Source: Actinomycetota bacterium (GTDB lineage: Bacteria > Actinomycetota > Actinomycetes > Streptosporangiales > Streptosporangiaceae). Taken from it: DNA of 18,903 bases. Below, one piece after another: positions 16,054 through 18,903 of this stretch (the first letter of the stretch is position 1; each line of letters begins with the position of its first letter). The notes below the pieces were generated by a model, which was given only the letters and a program-made list of their open reading frames with translations, was not told where the DNA came from and searched no databases. Location of the stretch: contig PMOU01000234.1 of assembly GCA_003161205.1 (NCBI GenBank), forward strand, positions 1 to 18,903. The letters run 5' to 3'. The position numbers and the translations under genes are program-made.

Positions 16054-16254
16054 GAAACCCCGACTATCCTTACTGCGGTGCCCGTGCACTGCTTGGATGA
16101 CCTGCATTGAAACGGGCGCTGGTCAGTCTTTTGTGCCCATCCCGAAATGCCTGATCACCGCCAGCGAGTGCGCTCAGTAGGAACGCCGCGGATACGGTCC
16201 AGTGCCCTGGTCCGACATCCAGTTGTCGGGGCCGGTCTCGCATCGGACAGCCGC
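16054..16254. other. Non-coding spacer after the pPIWI-RE operon
   Basis: About 200 bp without a supported gene. It contains a small perfect hairpin, CCGACA (16212-16217), 6-nt loop, TGTCGG (16224-16229), with no T-run after it, so it is not a typical intrinsic terminator. No tRNA, attachment core or small ORF with a ribosome site is evident. Confidence 0.5.
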
Positions 16255-16306
16255 AATGTAACCAAATAGAACTGAAATATAACCGCCGACGGGTTACATT
16301 TGCCTT
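16255..16306 (+). promoter_or_regulatory. Leaderless promoter with inverted-repeat operator for the AlbA_2 regulator
   Basis: A perfect 9-bp inverted repeat, AATGTAACC (16255-16263) and GGTTACATT (16292-16300), surrounds an AT-rich stretch. A related half-site, ATATAACC, begins 21 bp (two helical turns) after the first ATGTAACC. Within it lie CTGAAA (16272-16277, -35-like) and TACATT (16295-16300, fits TAnnnT as -10), spaced by exactly 17 bp. The GTG start is 6 nt after the -10 and has no Shine-Dalgarno, so the transcript is probably leaderless, which is common in actinomycetes. The right operator arm overlaps the -10, suggesting repression, possibly autorepression by the adjacent DNA-binding regulator. 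Confidence 0.65.
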
Positions 16307-17755
16307 GTGACTACGGAAGATCTCGATGGACTTGTCCGCGAGCTGCGAGCCACGGGCGGGGACACAGCTTCAGTAGAGGTCAAGTCGGCAGCTGGGGGCC
16401 TCCCCGCGTCCATCTCGTCTACCCTCAGCGCCCTGGCGAATCTTCCCGGCGGCGGCCTGGTCATCCTGGGGCTTGACGAGCGCACTGGCTTCCGTCCTGT
16501 TCCGCTTGCCGATCCTCAGGCGCTCAAGCAGGGACTCGCCGCCAAGGCGCGCAGCTTCAGCCCGCCAGTCCGCCTCACGATTGAGGACGGGATGGTCGAC
16601 GGGGCGCCCGTCATCGTCGCCCGGGTCCATGAGTGCGACAGTTCGGCCAAGCCGTGCCGCATCGCTTCCTCAGGCGAGTCCTACCTGCGAAGCTACGACG
16701 GGGACTACCGGCTGTCCGACCTTGAGGAACAGGCATTCCTGGCCGCCAGGCGGCCACCGCTGTTCGACCGGGTGCCCGTGGCCGACGCCACCGCAGGTGA
16801 TCTCGATCCGAAACTGACAGCTGCCTTCATCGCGACCGCACGCGACCGCGATCCCTACGGGCTCGGGCGGTTCGACGACGACTCCGAACTGCTCACCCGG
16901 GCTGGAGTAACGACTCGGGACGGGATTCCCACCGTGGCCGGCATCCTCGCCCTCGGCGTGTACCCGCAGCAGTGGTTCCCGCGGTACGTCATCCAGTTGG
17001 CGGCCGAGCCGCAGGCAGACGATCCCCCGGGCACCCGGGCCAGGAACCAGGCGACCCTCTCCGGGCCGATCCCCCGCATGCTGGAGTCCGCGATGGCCTG
17101 GGCCAGGCGGAACTTCGACACCACCATCGTGTCCGAACCCGACGGGACCGTGCACGACCAGGCCGCCTACCCGCTCACCGCGTTCCGTGAGCTGGTCGCC
17201 AACGCTCTGATCCACCGGGACCTCGATCACTGGTCCGCCGGGCAAGCGGTCGAGGTCCGACTGCGGCGCGACCGCCTTGTCATCTCCAACCCAGGCGGAC
17301 TCTACGGGATCACGGCCGACCGTCTCGGCTTGGAAGGGGTGACCTCTGCCCGCAACGCCCGGCTGGTCACCATCTGCCAGTACGTGCACTCACCCGAGAG
17401 CGGACTACGGGTCATCGAAGCGCTCGCCACCGGGATCCCGACTGTCACAGCCGAACTCCAGCGAGCAGGCCTCCCCCCGGCGCACTACATAGACACGGGG
17501 ATCGGCTTCACGGTCATCCTCCGCCCCTCCGCACGACGGACCGCTCCCCGTCCCAGCCTCAACAGCACCGAACTGCGCGTCTACGACGCCCTCGCCGACG
17601 GGCAGAAGACCATCGCCGAGCTTCAGGACCTGCTCGGCATCCAGCCACCCACACTCCGGAAAGCGCTGCGCTCGCTGCGGTCCCGCGACCTTGTCGAGCA
17701 GCACGGCGGCCGTGGGCAAACGACCTGGTACCAGCAAACGAACAGCACCAGATAG
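16307..17755 (+). CDS. AlbA_2 / HATPase_c_4 ATP-binding transcriptional regulator
   Basis: 482 aa. The N-terminal Schlafen-type AlbA_2 domain (about 10-130) carries EVKSAAGGLP near residue 24, PGGGLVILGLDE and a GESYLRSYDGDYRLS segment. The middle (about 140-390) resembles the RecG-like regulator fold with a GHKL-type ATP-binding HATPase_c_4 domain: RELVANALIHRDL with Asn299, then ISNPGGLYG near 326-334. Residues about 420-475 form a winged helix (TIAELQDLLGIQPPTLRKAL). Such proteins are cytosolic DNA-binding regulators, frequent in mobile elements and sometimes annotated as ATP-dependent DNA helicase. No helicase motifs are present here. GTG 16307 is the start because the -10 element ends 6 nt before it (leaderless). 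It stands between the pPIWI-RE operon and the integrase and could control either, or itself. The specific target is inference. Confidence 0.85.
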   Translation: MTTEDLDGLVRELRATGGDTASVEVKSAAGGLPASISSTLSALANLPGGGLVILGLDERTGFRPVPLADPQALKQGLAAKARSFSPPVRLTIEDGMVDGAPVIVARVHECDSSAKPCRIASSGESYLRSYDGDYRLSDLEEQAFLAARRPPLFDRVPVADATAGDLDPKLTAAFIATARDRDPYGLGRFDDDSELLTRAGVTTRDGIPTVAGILALGVYPQQWFPRYVIQLAAEPQADDPPGTRARNQATLSGPIPRMLESAMAWARRNFDTTIVSEPDGTVHDQAAYPLTAFRELVANALIHRDLDHWSAGQAVEVRLRRDRLVISNPGGLYGITADRLGLEGVTSARNARLVTICQYVHSPESGLRVIEALATGIPTVTAELQRAGLPPAHYIDTGIGFTVILRPSARRTAPRPSLNSTELRVYDALADGQKTIAELQDLLGIQPPTLRKALRSLRSRDLVEQHGGRGQTTWYQQTNSTR

Positions 17756-17805
17756 TCACCAGGCAGACCAGCCACCAGCCAATCCGTCACAGGATCGACG
17801 CGGAC

Positions 17806-17830
17806 CGGCCGCCTGTGGGACAGGAGGCCG
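17806..17830 (+). promoter_or_regulatory. Hairpin sequestering the integrase ribosome binding site
   Basis: Arms CGGCC-G-CCTGT (17806-17816) and ACAGG-A-GGCCG (17820-17830) pair with ten base pairs, one internal mismatch and a GGG loop. The 3' arm contains AGGAGG (17822-17827), the only good ribosome site for the integrase. Folding should block translation unless something opens it. It could also help end the upstream transcript, but no U-tract follows. Confidence 0.6.
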
Positions 17831-17833
17831 ACC

Positions 17834-18903
17834 CTGAACAGGTTCGATATAAGCGTGCACGCGATCCGGCGGCGGCCAGGGCGGCGCAAGCCGTTCGAGG
17901 TTCGCTGGCGGGCGGCGGGACGCAGCAAGTCAAAGTCGTTCACCACCAGGAAGCTCGCCGACAGCTACCGTGCCGAGCTGGTCCGAGCGGCCCGGATGGG
18001 CGTGGAGTTCGATCCGCTGACCGGCGAGCCGACGGAATGGCACGTCCCCGAACCCGCGGTTGTCACCTGGTACGAGGAGGCCACCGCGTACACCGTGATG
18101 AAATGGCCGTCCCTGGCCGCTCACTCCCGCGCCAGCGTGGCCGAGGCGCTCGCCACGGTCACGCCCGCGCTGACCCAGCCCGGTGGACGTGGCCGACCCG
18201 GTCCGCGGGAGTTGCGCACGGCCTTGTACCAGCATGCCTTCAACCCCGCCCGCCCGGCCGAACCGGGCAGCGCCGCCGCGCGGATCCTCGACTGGGCGCT
18301 GCAGGCATCCCTGCCGGTCGGCTGCCTCAGTGACCCGGCCGTGCTGCGGACCGCGCTGGAGGCGCTGACGTTCCGGCTGGACGGCAGCCGCGCTGCCGCC
18401 AACACCATCATCCGCAAGCGCGTCGTCCTGCACGGCGCGCTCGGCTACGCGGCCGAGTCCGGGCTGCTGCCGGACAACCCGCTGGACAGCACCAACTGGC
18501 GGGTGCCGAAGTCATCTGCAGCTCTCGACCCGGCTGTCGTAGCCAGCCCGGATCAGGTCAGCATGCTGCTGGACGCGGTCGCCCGGACCCGGCCGGAGCT
18601 GATCGCTTTCTTCGGCTGCCTGTACTACGCCGCGCTTCGCCCCGAAGAAGCCGTCGCCCTGCGCACCTCCGACTGCCACCTGCCCACTTCCGGGTGGGGC
18701 ATGCTCCGGCTCGCTTCGGCTGCGCCCAGGACCGCCGCCGCGTGGACCAGCGACGGCACCAGCTATGAACGACGCGGGCTCAAACACCGGCCGGAAGGGA
18801 CGATCCGCATGGTCCCGGCCCCTCCGGTGCTTGTGGCCGTGCTCCGCGCGCACCACGCCGCCTACGGCACTGCACCCGACGGCCGACTGTTCCGGGGAAC
18901 CCG
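17834..18903 (+). CDS. Tyrosine recombinase (site-specific integrase), 3' end beyond window
   Basis: Partial, about 356 codons visible. The N-terminus (SVHAIRRRPGRRKPFEVRW, then SKSFTTRKLADSYRAELV) is the arm-binding domain typical of actinomycete integrases. A core-binding helical domain follows. The catalytic domain begins with GCLYYAALRPEEAVAL, where Arg269 is the first catalytic Arg, and a Lys near 317 (GLKHRP) matches the beta2-3 catalytic Lys. The HxxR, His/Trp and Tyr motifs would lie past base 18903, so activity cannot be judged. It would cut and join attachment sites to move the element. Starts in frame are CTG 17834, 6 nt after AGGAGG, or GTG 17855 with no ribosome site. I prefer the rare CTG because of spacing. 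The gene is 78 bp downstream of the AlbA_2 regulator, possibly co-transcribed. No att repeat is recognisable. Confidence 0.88.
   Translation, partial: MNRFDISVHAIRRRPGRRKPFEVRWRAAGRSKSKSFTTRKLADSYRAELVRAARMGVEFDPLTGEPTEWHVPEPAVVTWYEEATAYTVMKWPSLAAHSRASVAEALATVTPALTQPGGRGRPGPRELRTALYQHAFNPARPAEPGSAAARILDWALQASLPVGCLSDPAVLRTALEALTFRLDGSRAAANTIIRKRVVLHGALGYAAESGLLPDNPLDSTNWRVPKSSAALDPAVVASPDQVSMLLDAVARTRPELIAFFGCLYYAALRPEEAVALRTSDCHLPTSGWGMLRLASAAPRTAAAWTSDGTSYERRGLKHRPEGTIRMVPAPPVLVAVLRAHHAAYGTAPDGRLFRGT

Noticed and set aside
14716..16107. 463-aa minus-strand ORF
   Set aside because: Antisense to the pPIWI C-terminus, Val/Gly/Ala-rich with no motifs; a shadow frame.
16104..16118. CRISPR-like ATTGAAAC string near 16107
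   Set aside because: A single occurrence without repeats or spacers, despite the Cas4-like gene; there is no array in the window.
17756..17833. Possible attachment site beside the integrase
   Set aside because: No tRNA end or matching direct repeat is found in the window; the inverted repeat is better read as an RNA hairpin.
17815..18333. 172-aa plus-strand ORF starting GTG 17815
   Set aside because: Overlaps the integrase in another frame; the integrase frame has clear family motifs.

Overview
This is high-GC DNA, above 70% in most coding stretches, with actinomycete-style codon use, GTG starts and mostly strong AGGAGG ribosome sites. It most likely comes from Streptomyces or a relative. 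A tyrosine recombinase at the right end, a truncated methyltransferase at the left end and the gene content in between mark it as an accessory (defence-type) island.

Layout. The left edge (1-371, minus strand) holds an N-terminally truncated remnant of a DUF1156-type adenine methyltransferase at roughly 50-55% GC. It abuts, head to head, a large unrecognised plus-strand ORF (389-2863) that also lacks a convincing start. The core follows as two divergent operons separated by about 170 bp. The leftward operon encodes a soluble Ser/Thr protein kinase (5214-6515) and an HTH + N6-methylase + HsdS-like fusion (2942-5089). The rightward operon has four overlapping genes: a protein with two Cas4/RecB-like halves (6690-8501), a zinc-finger restriction-endonuclease-fold protein (8491-9654), a DinG/XPD-like Fe-S helicase (9647-13279) and a pPIWI-RE protein (13276-16053). 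The last three are the known pPIWI-RE three-gene core (Burroughs, Iyer and Aravind), which was predicted to target R-loops or RNA-DNA hybrids of invading replicons.

To the right, an AlbA_2/HATPase_c_4 regulator (16307-17755) has what looks like a leaderless promoter inside an inverted-repeat operator. The integrase (17834 to the window end, incomplete) has its ribosome binding site buried in a strong hairpin.

How they may work together (inference). The Piwi protein would recognise a nucleic-acid hybrid, the helicase would remodel it, and the REase and Cas4-like proteins would cut or resect. The methylase would mark self DNA, and the kinase would tune or license the response, as PglW and PglX appear together in the Pgl (phage growth limitation) system. 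A pPIWI-RE core joined to a Pgl-like kinase/methylase arm and a tandem Cas4-like nuclease is the main candidate for a little-described system here.
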